A DNA stretch of 64,000 nt from an uncultured Bacteroidota bacterium (lineage in GTDB: Bacteria > Bacteroidota > Bacteroidia > Bacteroidales > UBA932): the NCBI GenBank assembly GCA_937901965.1, contig CALGSW010000012.1:62001-126000 (forward strand), given 5' to 3'. The translations under genes and the position numbers were made by a program. The notes beneath the pieces were generated by a model, which saw only the letters and a list, made by a program, of their open reading frames with translations, searched no databases and was not told the DNA's origin. Positions 35,805 through 44,281 of the stretch are shown piece after piece. How positions within the stretch are numbered: position 1 is the stretch's first letter; every line of letters begins with the position of its first letter.

Positions 35805-36992
35805 TTAGTCAATAATCTCAGTTACCTGACCCGCTCCAACTGTACGTCCACCTTCGCGGATTGCGAAACGGAGACCGATGTTCAGAGCTACTGGGTAGAT
35901 AAGTTCAACTGTGATTGTAACGTTATCACCCGGCATAACCATCTTAGTTCCTTCAGGAAGCATGATTTCTCCTGTGATATCCAGTGTACGGATAAAGAAC
36001 TGAGGACGATATTTGTCATGGAATGGAGTGTGACGACCACCTTCATCTTTCTTAAGAACGTAGATCTCAGCTTTGAACTTCTTATGAGGAGTGATGGTGT
36101 TAGGTCTTGCAATTACCTGACCACGCTTGATCTCTTTTTTGTCAATACCACGGAGAAGAAGACCTACGTTATCACCGGCTTCACCTCTGTCAAGTATCTT
36201 ACGGAACATTTCAACACCTGTTACAGTTGATTTCTTTGGCTCTTCACCAAGACCGATGATTTGAATCTCTTCACCGGTTTTGATAACACCTGTTTCAATA
36301 CGACCTGTAGCAACTGTACCACGACCTGTGATTGAGAATACGTCCTCAACCGGCATCAGGAATGGTTTTTCGTTTTCACGTGGAGGAATTGGAACGAAGT
36401 TGTCAACAGATGACATAAGTTCCATTACCTTCTCTTCCCACTGAGGATCTCCGTTAAGTGCACCAAGTGCTGAACCGCGGATTACAGGAGCGTTATCTCC
36501 GTCAAAGTTATAGAAGCTGAGAAGCTCACGAACCTCCATTTCTACGAGGTCAATCATCTCAGGGTCATCAACGATATCTACTTTATTAAGGAAAACAACG
36601 ATTCTAGGAACGTTCACCTGACGAGCAAGAAGGATGTGCTCACGTGTCTGAGGCATAGGACCGTCAGTAGCGGCAACAACAAGGATAGCTCCGTCCATCT
36701 GAGCAGCACCTGTTACCATGTTTTTAACATAGTCGGCGTGACCAGGACAGTCAACGTGAGCATAGTGACGATTTTCAGTCTGATACTCAACGTGTGAAGT
36801 GTTAATAGTAATACCACGCTCTTTCTCTTCAGGAGCATTGTCAATTGAATCAAATGAGCGAACTTCAGAGAGACCTTTTCTTGCAAGCACCATGGTGATT
36901 GCAGCGGTCAGTGTGGTTTTTCCGTGGTCAACGTGGCCAATGGTGCCTATATTGACGTGCGGCTTGTCCCTTTTAAAAGTTTCTTTTGCCAT
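35805..36992 (-). CDS. tuf: Elongation factor Tu
   Basis: A 395-residue GTPase that delivers aminoacyl-tRNA to the ribosome. G1 is GHVDHGKTTL, G3 is DCPGHADYVKNM, G4 is NKVD, and domains II and III follow with KRGQVIARPNT and FFIRTLDITGEIMLPEGTKM. The gene follows four tRNA genes on the same strand and is followed by tRNA-Trp, so tRNAs and tuf are probably made from one transcript. Confidence 0.99.
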   Translation of the reverse strand: MAKETFKRDKPHVNIGTIGHVDHGKTTLTAAITMVLARKGLSEVRSFDSIDNAPEEKERGITINTSHVEYQTENRHYAHVDCPGHADYVKNMVTGAAQMDGAILVVAATDGPMPQTREHILLARQVNVPRIVVFLNKVDIVDDPEMIDLVEMEVRELLSFYNFDGDNAPVIRGSALGALNGDPQWEEKVMELMSSVDNFVPIPPRENEKPFLMPVEDVFSITGRGTVATGRIETGVIKTGEEIQIIGLGEEPKKSTVTGVEMFRKILDRGEAGDNVGLLLRGIDKKEIKRGQVIARPNTITPHKKFKAEIYVLKKDEGGRHTPFHDKYRPQFFIRTLDITGEIMLPEGTKMVMPGDNVTITVELIYPVALNIGLRFAIREGGRTVGAGQVTEIID

Positions 36993-37035
36993 AATAGTAA
37001 AATTAAATATTAATGAATTTATTACACACTTGTAG

Positions 37036-37107
<72 letters not shown>

Positions 37108-37115
37108 TTACTAAG

Positions 37116-37188
37116 AGCGGAAGACGAGGTTCGAACCCGCGACCCTCAGCTTGGAAGGCTGATGCTCTACCGACTGAGCTACTTCCGC
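37116..37188 (-). tRNA. trnG: tRNA-Gly (anticodon TCC)
   Basis: Minus strand, 73 nt. Acceptor GCGGAAG pairs perfectly with CTTCCGC, the anticodon loop is CTTCCAA, and discriminator base is U. CCA is not encoded. Confidence 0.95.
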
Positions 37189-37200
37189 AAATAAAAAAAG

Positions 37201-37283
37201 TGGGGAGAGCAGGATTCGAACCTACGAAGGCGTAAGCCAGCAGATTTACAGTCTGCCCCAGTTGGCCACTTTGGTATCTCCCC
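37201..37283 (-). tRNA. trnY: tRNA-Tyr (anticodon GTA)
   Basis: Minus strand, 83 nt with a long variable arm as expected for bacterial tRNA-Tyr. Acceptor GGGGAGA pairs with TCTCCCC, and the anticodon stem-loop CAGACTGTAAATCTG shows GTA. CCA is not encoded. Confidence 0.95.
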
Positions 37284-37315
37284 ATTATTGCAATCGTTCA
37301 AATAACTTTTTTTAG

Positions 37316-37389
37316 AGCCGATGGAGGGATTCGAACCCCCGACCAGCTGATTACAAATCAGCTGCTCTGGCCAACTGAGCTACATCGGC
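37316..37389 (-). tRNA. trnT: tRNA-Thr (anticodon TGT)
   Basis: Minus strand, 74 nt. Acceptor GCCGATG pairs with CATCGGC, and the anticodon stem CTGAT/ATCAG holds loop TTTGTAA. It is the first tRNA of the array after the promoter. CCA is not encoded. Confidence 0.95.
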
Positions 37390-37422
37390 ATTTATGCTCA
37401 ACCCTTTCAAATTTAGGGACTG

Positions 37423-37452
37423 CAAAGATATAGGTTTTTGATTAATCTGCAA
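37423..37452 (-). promoter_or_regulatory. Promoter of the tRNA-tuf operon (TTG-N19-TATCTTTG)
   Basis: On the minus strand TTG (37452-37450), exactly 19 nt, then TATCTTTG (37430-37423) match the full Bacteroidota sigma-ABfr consensus. The predicted transcript start is about 28 nt before the first tRNA. This is the best promoter match noticed in the window, fitting a highly expressed operon. Confidence 0.8.
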
Positions 37453-37493
37453 AAAAAAATGAAAAATTATTGACTGCATAATTTTTTAATATC

Positions 37494-38798
37494 CTACAAT
37501 AGTAGCAGCAACCCCATTTTGTAAGCAAAGAATGCTGCAATCCAGGCAACTGCGACCGTGCTGAAAATAGAAACAAGAGCCCATTTCCAGCTTCCTGACT
37601 CCTTTCTTATTGTAAACGCAGTGGCCACACATGGCATGTATAAAAGTGAGAATATCATGAATGAAAGCGCATTTGCCTTATTGAAAACTTTCTCTTCGCG
37701 TATTCGTGACATTAATGAGGTATTCATCTCCTCGCTGCCTACAGTACTCTCTTCTGCTTGATACACAACGCCTAATGTGCTTATAATAAATTCTTTTGCA
37801 GTAATACCGGTTACAAGGCTAACTGACATTTTCCAGTCAAAGCCCAGTGGTTTCATTGTTGGTTCAATTACCCTTCCAAAGTGTTCCAGGTATGAAACTC
37901 TGTTTGGATCCGGATTATCCCGGTCTTTTAGCGGAAAATAATCAAGTGCCCATACAATTATTACAGCCAGCAACACAACGGTACTAATTTTTTTCAGATA
38001 CTCCGATGCTGCGTCCCACATGCTTTTAACAGAATGTATAAACGATGGCTTTCTGTATGAGGGCAGCGGGATGGAGTAGTCTTTTATTCCAAAATTAAAG
38101 AAGATCTTTTTAAAGAGAATTGCCATCAATATTCCTGTAATGATTCCTCCAAAATAGAGAAGACTGAGAACCATTACCTGATTTTCAGGGAAGAATATTC
38201 CGGAAAATAAAAGGAATGTTGGGATTCTGGCACTACATGGTATATAAGGTATCATCAGCATCGTAAGGATGCGGTCTGATTTTCTCTCAATTGTTCTTGT
38301 GGCCATTATAGCAGGAACATTGCATCCGAAACCCATCAGAAGAGGTATAAAAGAGCTGCCATGCAATCCGATATGGTGCATATACTTATCCATAATGGTT
38401 GCCGCTCTTGGAAGGTACTCGGTCTCCTGCAACAGGGAGAGGAAAAAGAAAAGAATAAGAATGTTTGGTAAAAATGCCAGTACGCTTCCCACACCCATTA
38501 TCACACCCTGGCTTATAAAGTCATTTACCCATCCGGCAGCCATATGATCTCTTATATAAGCCGCACTCTGATCCATTAGCCATTCGATTCCGTGCTGAGG
38601 ATATGAACCAAGGGTGAATGTTGCGTAGAAAATAAACCAGATAATGAATACAAAGGATAACAATCCCCAAACTGGATGAGTCAGATATTTGTCAAGTTTT
38701 TTGCTCCTGCTATCTTGTTCGGGTTTGAAATGCTTGTATTTAAGGCCTTTAATAAGGTTGCCTTTGACTATTGGTCTCTTATCTTTTAGATGACTCAT
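37494..38798 (-). CDS. FeoB-like ferrous iron transporter membrane domain lacking the GTPase domain
   Basis: A 434-residue multi-pass membrane protein matching only the C-terminal part of FeoB. It holds both Gate segments and the FeoB core: FGCNVPAIMATRTIERKSDR, TMLMIPYIPCSARIPTFLLF, TGITAKEFIISTLGVVYQ, and LYMPCVATAFTIRKESGSW. The region RSKKLDKYLTHPVWGL corresponds to the short stretch just before the first FeoB helix. The whole N-terminal G-protein and GDI helical domains (about 270 residues) are missing, and nothing like a G domain lies next to it. The start overlaps the dxs 3' end by 20 bp, so truncation at that place is fixed by the neighbour. Fe2+ is the presumed cargo by family only. 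Confidence 0.85.
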   Translation of the reverse strand: MSHLKDKRPIVKGNLIKGLKYKHFKPEQDSRSKKLDKYLTHPVWGLLSFVFIIWFIFYATFTLGSYPQHGIEWLMDQSAAYIRDHMAAGWVNDFISQGVIMGVGSVLAFLPNILILFFFLSLLQETEYLPRAATIMDKYMHHIGLHGSSFIPLLMGFGCNVPAIMATRTIERKSDRILTMLMIPYIPCSARIPTFLLFSGIFFPENQVMVLSLLYFGGIITGILMAILFKKIFFNFGIKDYSIPLPSYRKPSFIHSVKSMWDAASEYLKKISTVVLLAVIIVWALDYFPLKDRDNPDPNRVSYLEHFGRVIEPTMKPLGFDWKMSVSLVTGITAKEFIISTLGVVYQAEESTVGSEEMNTSLMSRIREEKVFNKANALSFMIFSLLYMPCVATAFTIRKESGSWKWALVSIFSTVAVAWIAAFFAYKMGLLLLL

Positions 38799-40650
38799 CC
38801 AAGATTGTTTTTAAAATTCCATCCTTGTCAAATCCGCACTCTGCCTTTAATTGAGGGATGGTGCCCTGTTCAATAAACGTGTCGGGTATTCCAAGGCCTT
38901 TAACTTTGACATTAAGAGAGTTTTTTGCGACTAACTCTGAAACAGTGGAAAAAAGGCCACCCACAATGGTGCCATCCTCAACTGTAATGATTTTGCCACA
39001 TCTCTCAGCTGCCTTTAGAACAACATTCTCATCAAAAGGTTTAAGGAACCTGATATCAATATGCATTGGATTTAATCCTTTGCTTTTAGCCTCTTCAATT
39101 GCCGCAGCGGCAGCATTTCCTGCTGTACCGATTGTTATCACGGCTATATCTTCTCCCTCTGACAGAGTTCTTGATGTACCGGGTAAAATATCTTCAAATG
39201 GTCTCCCTTTCCATGGAAGTCCCTCACCATTTCCTCTCGGATACCTTATTGTAGACATTCCCCAGGATGGTGTCTGTGCAGAGTAGAGCATATTCCTCAG
39301 TTCAAATTCGTTCATGGGAGCTGCAATGATCATCCCGGGGATACATCTCATATATGCCAGGTCGTAAGCTCCGTGGTGAGTAGCTCCATCTTCGCCTACA
39401 AGTCCTCCTCTGTCAAGACAAAATACTACTTTTAGATTTTGAGTTGCAACATCGTGGATAACACTGTCAAAAGCCCTTTGCATAAAGCTGGAGTAAATGT
39501 TGCAGTAGGGCAGAAGACCCTTTGCAGCCATACCTGCCGAGAATGTTACAGCGTGTTGCTCGGCAATTCCTACATCAAATGACCTCTCCGGAATCTCTTT
39601 CATCACAATGTTCATTGAGCATCCGGTAGGCATTGCCGGTGTGACACCTACAATTTTATTATTCATCCTGGCAAGTTCAAGAAGAGTCTCACCGAATACA
39701 TCCTGATATCTGTCGGCTGTGGGGGTACCATTTGTTTTCCTTACGCCGGTATTTTTGTCGAAATTTCCCGGAGAATGCCAGACTACCTGGTCTTCTTCAG
39801 CAGGTTTATATCCCTTTCCCTTCTTTGTTACTATATGAAGTAATTTTGGACCCTCAATCTGTTTAAGCTGGGCAATTGTTTCAAGAAGTTGTTCAGTATT
39901 GTGGCCATCTATCGCTCCAAAATACCTGAATCCAAGAGATTCAAATACTGACCCGGACTTGAAGAAAGCCGCCTTTGTGCTGAAAAGGAACTTGCCGGCC
40001 AGATTACGAAGTTTCTCTGATCCAAGATACTTCCATATTCTGGTCTTAGTCTTATTGTAGAAATGTGACGTTGTGAATTTTATAAGATAGTTATGCATTG
40101 CACCCACGTTAGGGTCAATAGATATCTGGTTGTCGTTAAGAATAACCAGAATATTACTTTTGTTTGCCCCTGCATTGTTCAGACCTTCGTAGGCCAGGCC
40201 GCCTGTAAGTGCGCCATCTCCAATTATTGCCACCACCTGTTCGTCACTGTTTTCAAGAGAGGAAGCAACTGCCATACCAAGTGCAGCTGAAATGGATGTA
40301 GAAGAGTGACCTACTCCAAAAGCATCATAGGGTGACTCGCTCATTTTTGGGAAACCACTAATTCCCTTGTATTTTCTGTTATTTACAAATGCGTCTCTTC
40401 TCCCCGTCAATATTTTATGCGCGTATGCCTGATGACCAACGTCCCAGATAAGTTTATCCTTAGGTGTATTGTAAAGATAATGGAGGACAACAGTGAGCTC
40501 TATGGTTCCAAGGCTTGCGCCAATGTGACCCGGATTCTCGGCACAGGAGGAAATGATAAACTCTCTCAATTCAGAGCAAAGCTGGGGTAACTGTTCGGGT
40601 GCAAGTCTCCTCAGATCTGCCGGTGAATCTATCTTGTTCAGATACTTCAT
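38779..40650 (-). CDS. dxs: 1-deoxy-D-xylulose-5-phosphate synthase
   Basis: A 623-residue TPP enzyme that joins pyruvate and glyceraldehyde 3-phosphate in the first step of the MEP isoprenoid pathway, also feeding thiamine and pyridoxal synthesis. GHSSTSISAALGMA and GDGALTGGLAYEGLNNAG form the TPP/Mg2+ site, and GIAEQHAVTFSAGMA carries the catalytic Glu. The C-terminal transketolase domain is complete. It overlaps the FeoB-like gene by 20 bp, so the two are likely translationally coupled. Confidence 0.98.
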   Translation of the reverse strand: MKYLNKIDSPADLRRLAPEQLPQLCSELREFIISSCAENPGHIGASLGTIELTVVLHYLYNTPKDKLIWDVGHQAYAHKILTGRRDAFVNNRKYKGISGFPKMSESPYDAFGVGHSSTSISAALGMAVASSLENSDEQVVAIIGDGALTGGLAYEGLNNAGANKSNILVILNDNQISIDPNVGAMHNYLIKFTTSHFYNKTKTRIWKYLGSEKLRNLAGKFLFSTKAAFFKSGSVFESLGFRYFGAIDGHNTEQLLETIAQLKQIEGPKLLHIVTKKGKGYKPAEEDQVVWHSPGNFDKNTGVRKTNGTPTADRYQDVFGETLLELARMNNKIVGVTPAMPTGCSMNIVMKEIPERSFDVGIAEQHAVTFSAGMAAKGLLPYCNIYSSFMQRAFDSVIHDVATQNLKVVFCLDRGGLVGEDGATHHGAYDLAYMRCIPGMIIAAPMNEFELRNMLYSAQTPSWGMSTIRYPRGNGEGLPWKGRPFEDILPGTSRTLSEGEDIAVITIGTAGNAAAAAIEEAKSKGLNPMHIDIRFLKPFDENVVLKAAERCGKIITVEDGTIVGGLFSTVSELVAKNSLNVKVKGLGIPDTFIEQGTIPQLKAECGFDKDGILKTILDESSKR

Positions 40651-40835
40651 GTCTTTTGCTACTATTTTCTATTAACAACCAACCCCGGTGTTTGTTGGGG
40701 AGCGGTCATGAAAAACGTGGCAAGTTACAATATATTTCCAATATGGAGCCTTCAAAACTTTATTTTGCAAATAGGATAAAAAGTAATAGTTTAGCTAATC
40801 CTTTGTACACTTAACTAATCTAAAATAATTAAACT

Positions 40836-42212
40836 GTGGAAACAAAATCTCTATTGTTGAAGGACAAGTTTTATATAAGGTGGACCGTCCTGGTTCTGCT
40901 TGCCCTGATGATGTTTTTTGCCTATATGTTTGTGGATGTGCTTTCGCCGCTGCAGAGTCTTCTTGAGAGTGAAAGAGGCTGGTCACCTGAGAATTATGGA
41001 ACATTTGCAAGCTCGGAGTATTTCCTTAATGTATTTGCTCTATTCCTGATTTTTGCCGGAGTGATTCTTGATAAGATAGGAGTAAGATCAACCGCACTCC
41101 TCTCAGGAGCACTTATGGTAGGGGGTGCAGCATTAAAGTATTATGCTGTAAGCCCTGCATTTGCCGGAACTGAAATTGAAACCTGGCTGGGAACCTGGTG
41201 GACATCTTTTCCTGCATCTGCAAAACTTGCTTCTCTGGGTTTTATGATTTTTGGTTGCGGAGTTGAGATGGCAGGAATCACTGTTTCAAAAGGAATAGTG
41301 AAATGGTTTAAAGGCAAAGAGATGGCCTTAGCAATGGGTATTGAAATGGCAATTGCGAGACTTGGCGTTTTTGCAGTATTCAGAATATCTCCAAGAATAG
41401 CTGAAAGTTATTCAGAATTAAGCGCACCTGTACTTTTTGTGCTTATTCTTTTGCTTATAGGTTTGATTTGTTTCACAACTTACTTTTTCTTTGATAAAAA
41501 GCTTGAGAAACAGCTTGGAGAACGAGGAGATGAGCCTGAGGAGCCGTTTAAAATCAGTGATTTGGGAATACTCTTTACAAGTAAAACGTTTCTGATAGTT
41601 TCCGGCCTATGTGTATTGTATTATTCTGCAATTTTCCCTTTTCAGAAATTTGCCGCAAATATGCTTGAGTGCAGGCTGGGAATATCAAATACAGATGCCA
41701 GTGATATCTTTTCATATTTTCCACTTGGAGCAATGCTTCTTACCCCTCTTCTCGGTGGATTTCTTGATACAAAAGGAAAGGGTGCCACTATGCTCATGCT
41801 TGGTGCAATACTCATGACCGCTTGTCACCTTGTTTTTGCTTTAACTCCTGATGCCCTTTTCACAAAACCTGTTGCATATTCTGCTATTGTTCTGCTGGGT
41901 GTAAGCTTTTCACTAGTTCCTGCCGCATTGTGGCCATCGGTACCAAAACTTGTTGAAAACAGGTATCTTGGAAGTGCATACTCTGTTGTTTTCTGGATTC
42001 AGAATATCGGTCTGATGCTTTTCCCTATGTTAATTGGCTTTGCGCTTGCATCTACCAATAAGGGTATAACAAATCCACTGGAATATGATTACACTGTTCC
42101 AATGCTCATTTTTGCCTCCCTTGGTGTATTTGCATTTGTCCTTGCAATTTGGCTTAAAGCTGAAGATAAGAAGAAGGGCTACGGACTTGAATTGCCAAAC
42201 ATCGTAAAATAG
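40836..42212 (+). CDS. MFS transporter, paralogue 1 (MFSD1-like pattern)
   Basis: A 458-residue 12-helix major facilitator. GTG is used as start: the N-terminus METKSLLLKDKFYIRW lines up with the ATG-started paralogue on the other strand (MENKSVQLRESTSVRW), and no ATG is near. Family marks include VILDKIGVRSTALLSG in the loop 2-3 region, KWFKGKEMALAMGIEMAIARLG, and ALWPSVPKLVENRYLGSAYS with WIQNIGLMLFPMLIG. The last block recalls vertebrate MFSD1, a lysosomal dipeptide carrier; this is a recollection of motif, not a search result. Substrate is unknown. It lies 30 bp before paralogue 2. Confidence 0.8.
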   Translation: METKSLLLKDKFYIRWTVLVLLALMMFFAYMFVDVLSPLQSLLESERGWSPENYGTFASSEYFLNVFALFLIFAGVILDKIGVRSTALLSGALMVGGAALKYYAVSPAFAGTEIETWLGTWWTSFPASAKLASLGFMIFGCGVEMAGITVSKGIVKWFKGKEMALAMGIEMAIARLGVFAVFRISPRIAESYSELSAPVLFVLILLLIGLICFTTYFFFDKKLEKQLGERGDEPEEPFKISDLGILFTSKTFLIVSGLCVLYYSAIFPFQKFAANMLECRLGISNTDASDIFSYFPLGAMLLTPLLGGFLDTKGKGATMLMLGAILMTACHLVFALTPDALFTKPVAYSAIVLLGVSFSLVPAALWPSVPKLVENRYLGSAYSVVFWIQNIGLMLFPMLIGFALASTNKGITNPLEYDYTVPMLIFASLGVFAFVLAIWLKAEDKKKGYGLELPNIVK

Positions 42213-42242
42213 TTTTTAATAATAACCCCTAAAATATAACTA

Positions 42243-43661
42243 ATGAATTCAGCATTAAAACTACTGAAAGATTCAAAGAGTGCCAGATGGATAGTGTTGC
42301 TAACATTATCAATCCCAATGTTTGCATCCTATTTCTTTGACGACCTCTTTACCACAATCTCCCACATTTTCCAGAATCCCGATATGGTTGCCATTGGATG
42401 GAATATCAGTGACTATGGTTTTTACGGAGGTGCTTATTCGCTTCTCTGCGTATGGGGAGGACTTGTAATTTGCGGTATGCTCCTTGATAAATGGGGCGTA
42501 AGGATTACCGGTTCACTCTTTGTAGGACTTATGGTAATAGGATCTATAATAGTTGTTTATGCAATTTCAGAGAGTTTCTCTCAGAGCTCATTTGCTACAT
42601 GGCTGGGACGTTTTTTTGACAAACCGTCACTTGCTCTTGCATATGCAGGTTGTGCCATTTTTGGACTCGGCAGTGAAATAGCAGGTGTTGCGGTAACGCG
42701 TTCAATAGCTAAATGGTTTAAAGGTAAGGAGATGGCTTTAGCCATGGGTCTGCAACTTGCTTTAGCCAGGTTGGGTACGGCAACAGCTCTTATTGTTGTT
42801 CCAAGACTTGTTAATATTGACCAAAGCTTTGTTCCTTTTTCCGAAACCAGCAAACCTGCGGTTGTTGGGCTAATCCTTATGACCGTCGCAATTGCATTAT
42901 GGGGATTTTTCCTCATTATGGATAGTAAACTTGACCGGCAGACTGCTGATGAGGCAAGGAGAAACAATACACAAACTGTTAAAGAGGATAAATTCAAGTT
43001 TTCAGATATTTTTAAAATCCTTGGTAACAAGCATTTTATTCTGGTATCCTTGCTTTGCGTTTTCTTCTATGCATGTATAATCTCTTTCAGAAGATTTGCG
43101 ACTACAATAATTATCCCGAGGTTTGAAATAGACAGTGAGATAGCCTCTTTAATGGTCTCTCTGATTCCGTTTTCAACAATGATCTTTACCCCAATTTTTG
43201 GTTCATTGGTTGACTCAAAGGGTAGGGCTACCAGATTTATGATATTAGGCTCTTTCCTTGTGCTTGTATCACACCTTATAATAGCCTTTGCTCCTGGTAT
43301 TCCGGCCTTTGGATATGTAGGTATTGCTATTATGGGAGTTGCTTACGCATTAGTACCTGCAGCAATGTGGCCTTCTGTTCCAAAGATTATTCCTGAAAAG
43401 AATCTTGGAACAGCATATTCTCTAATTTACTGGATTCAGAATATGGGAATGTTGCTTGTCCCTATAGTTGTAGGACTTATTATTTCAAGAACAACAGAAT
43501 CTGTTGCAGATCCGGCAATGGCCGGCGTAAGATCTGCGGTAAATGCTGAATATTTCTTTATCCTGTTGTCCTTCATAGCAATTGCAGTATCTTTTGTACT
43601 TGGACGCTCTTCAGACAAGAATCCTCAGCTCGGACTGGATGTGCCTAATAAAAGAAGATAA
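42243..43661 (+). CDS. MFS transporter, paralogue 2 (MFSD1-like pattern)
   Basis: A 472-residue 12-helix permease, clearly related to paralogue 1. Shared marks are MLLDKWGVRITGSLFVG, KWFKGKEMALAMGLQLALARLG and AMWPSVPKIIPEKNLGTAYS followed by WIQNMGMLLVPIVVG. The first periplasmic loop is longer and more acidic (FDDLFTTISHIFQNPDMV). Tandem position suggests a shared operon, possibly as pieces of a heteromeric or differently specific pair. A strong hairpin follows at 43690-43722. Substrate is unknown. Confidence 0.8.
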   Translation: MNSALKLLKDSKSARWIVLLTLSIPMFASYFFDDLFTTISHIFQNPDMVAIGWNISDYGFYGGAYSLLCVWGGLVICGMLLDKWGVRITGSLFVGLMVIGSIIVVYAISESFSQSSFATWLGRFFDKPSLALAYAGCAIFGLGSEIAGVAVTRSIAKWFKGKEMALAMGLQLALARLGTATALIVVPRLVNIDQSFVPFSETSKPAVVGLILMTVAIALWGFFLIMDSKLDRQTADEARRNNTQTVKEDKFKFSDIFKILGNKHFILVSLLCVFFYACIISFRRFATTIIIPRFEIDSEIASLMVSLIPFSTMIFTPIFGSLVDSKGRATRFMILGSFLVLVSHLIIAFAPGIPAFGYVGIAIMGVAYALVPAAMWPSVPKIIPEKNLGTAYSLIYWIQNMGMLLVPIVVGLIISRTTESVADPAMAGVRSAVNAEYFFILLSFIAIAVSFVLGRSSDKNPQLGLDVPNKRR

Positions 43662-43689
43662 TCAGAAGCTTTGACTTTACATTTATGTT

Positions 43690-43722
43690 CTCCTCCTCAA
43701 CGGCTATGAAGTTGGGGAGGAG
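43690..43722 (+). terminator. Hairpin after the MFS pair
   Basis: CTCCTCCTCAAC and GTTGGGGAGGAG pair over 12 positions with one G-T pair and a 9-nt loop. The following ATTTCATTT is only weakly T-rich, so it is a probable terminator for paralogues 1 and 2. Confidence 0.6.
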
Positions 43723-43729
43723 ATTTCAT

Positions 43730-43751
43730 TTCGCTGTGGCGGAGACTCCTT
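43730..43751 (+). repeat. 22-bp direct repeat, copy 1
   Basis: TTCGCTGTGGCGGAGACTCC plus TT. An identical copy starts exactly 100 bp downstream at 43830. Copy 1 lies outside and copy 2 inside the hairpin loop formed by the palindrome at 43761-43901. Confidence 0.9.
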
Positions 43752-43760
43752 TAAATCATA

Positions 43761-43901
43761 TCTGGCAATCTTCCTGCATTCACAGAGTATCCGCATAACT
43801 TCCGGAGTTTTTCCTCCTCGCTCTCTTCGTTCGCTGTGGCGGAGACTCCTTCAGTTTATGCGGACTACTCTGTGAAAGAGTATGCAGGAATCTCTGCCAG
43901 A
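43761..43901. repeat. Long imperfect inverted repeat (hairpin arms about 40 nt)
   Basis: Matching blocks pair in order: TCTGGCA (43761) with TGCCAGA (43895), TTCCTGCAT (43771) with ATGCAGGAA (43882), TTCACAGAGTA (43779) with TACTCTGTGAA (43866), and TCCGCATAA (43790) with TTATGCGGA (43856). The apical loop holds the second direct-repeat copy. No protein is encoded. Confidence 0.88.
43830..43851 (+). repeat. 22-bp direct repeat, copy 2
   Basis: Identical in all 22 positions to 43730-43751 and preceded by a similar TTCG/TTCA context. It is in the apical part of the long hairpin. Confidence 0.9.
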
Positions 43902-43914
43902 AATAGTGAAATAC

Positions 43915-44016
43915 GGGCCGCTGTAACTTACTAATTGTGTGTGATTTGACACTTTATCCGAGGGGTGATCCCTCGGGTTGATTGTCAAAGCGCTTTTAAT
44001 CAGCGTGTTACAGCCC
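43915..44016. repeat. Nested palindrome with TTTGACA/TGTCAAA and CCGAGGG/CCCTCGG arms
   Basis: From the centre outwards: CCGAGGG (43958) with CCCTCGG (43970) around a 5-nt loop, TTTGACA (43945) with TGTCAAA (43983), CTGTAAC (43921) with GTTACAG (44007), and GGGC (43915) with GCCC (44013). The blocks are separated by internal bulges, as in structured RNA or a cruciform element. Confidence 0.85.
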
Positions 44017-44108
44017 TGCGGGTGCAGTTTGTCTCGCGCAGATTTGCGGAGCACATCGTATGGAAAAGAATGTTTTGAGAAGATTTATATGGTGCTGCGC
44101 GGTTTATA

Positions 44109-44121
44109 CGGCCTTTGGCCG
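44109..44121. repeat. Small perfect hairpin CGGCC-ttt-GGCCG
   Basis: A 5-bp GC stem with a 3-nt loop lies between the nested palindrome and the 121-bp inverted-repeat element. On its own it would be trivial, but it belongs to a run of such structures. Confidence 0.6.
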
Positions 44122-44148
44122 GAAATCTGGGTTGAGAAGTTGAGGTGT

Positions 44149-44271
44149 TGGGTGGGACGAACCTCCACGGGGTTGATTTGAAGGCCGTTTAATAACACAA
44201 ATCCCACAGTGTCAACAAAATACGATTTGTAACACTATCAAAATGAAGGCCATGGAGGTTCGTCCCACCCA
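44149..44271. mobile_element. MITE-like 123-bp element with perfect 19-bp terminal inverted repeats
   Basis: Left end TGGGTGGGACGAACCTCCA (44149-44167) and right end TGGAGGTTCGTCCCACCCA (44253-44271) are perfect reverse complements. An inner imperfect pair, ACAAATC and GATTTGT, and two direct GAAGGCC copies lie inside. There is no open reading frame of note and no evident target duplication at the flanks. It ends 10 bp from the stop of the minus-strand MFS gene, so it could equally be a terminator-like or REP-like structure; mobility is an inference. Confidence 0.5.
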
Positions 44272-44281
44272 TGCCAGTGAA

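Noticed and set aside
37494..40650. Frameshift or assembly break separating a FeoB G domain from its membrane domain
   Set aside because: The sequence upstream of the FeoB-like start is a complete dxs gene with an intact C-terminus; no G-domain remnant is seen in any frame nearby.
43851..44181. Short open frames on both strands in the palindrome block (67 codons each)
   Set aside because: They run across palindrome arms, have no recognisable motif, no promoter box and no codon pattern like the neighbours.
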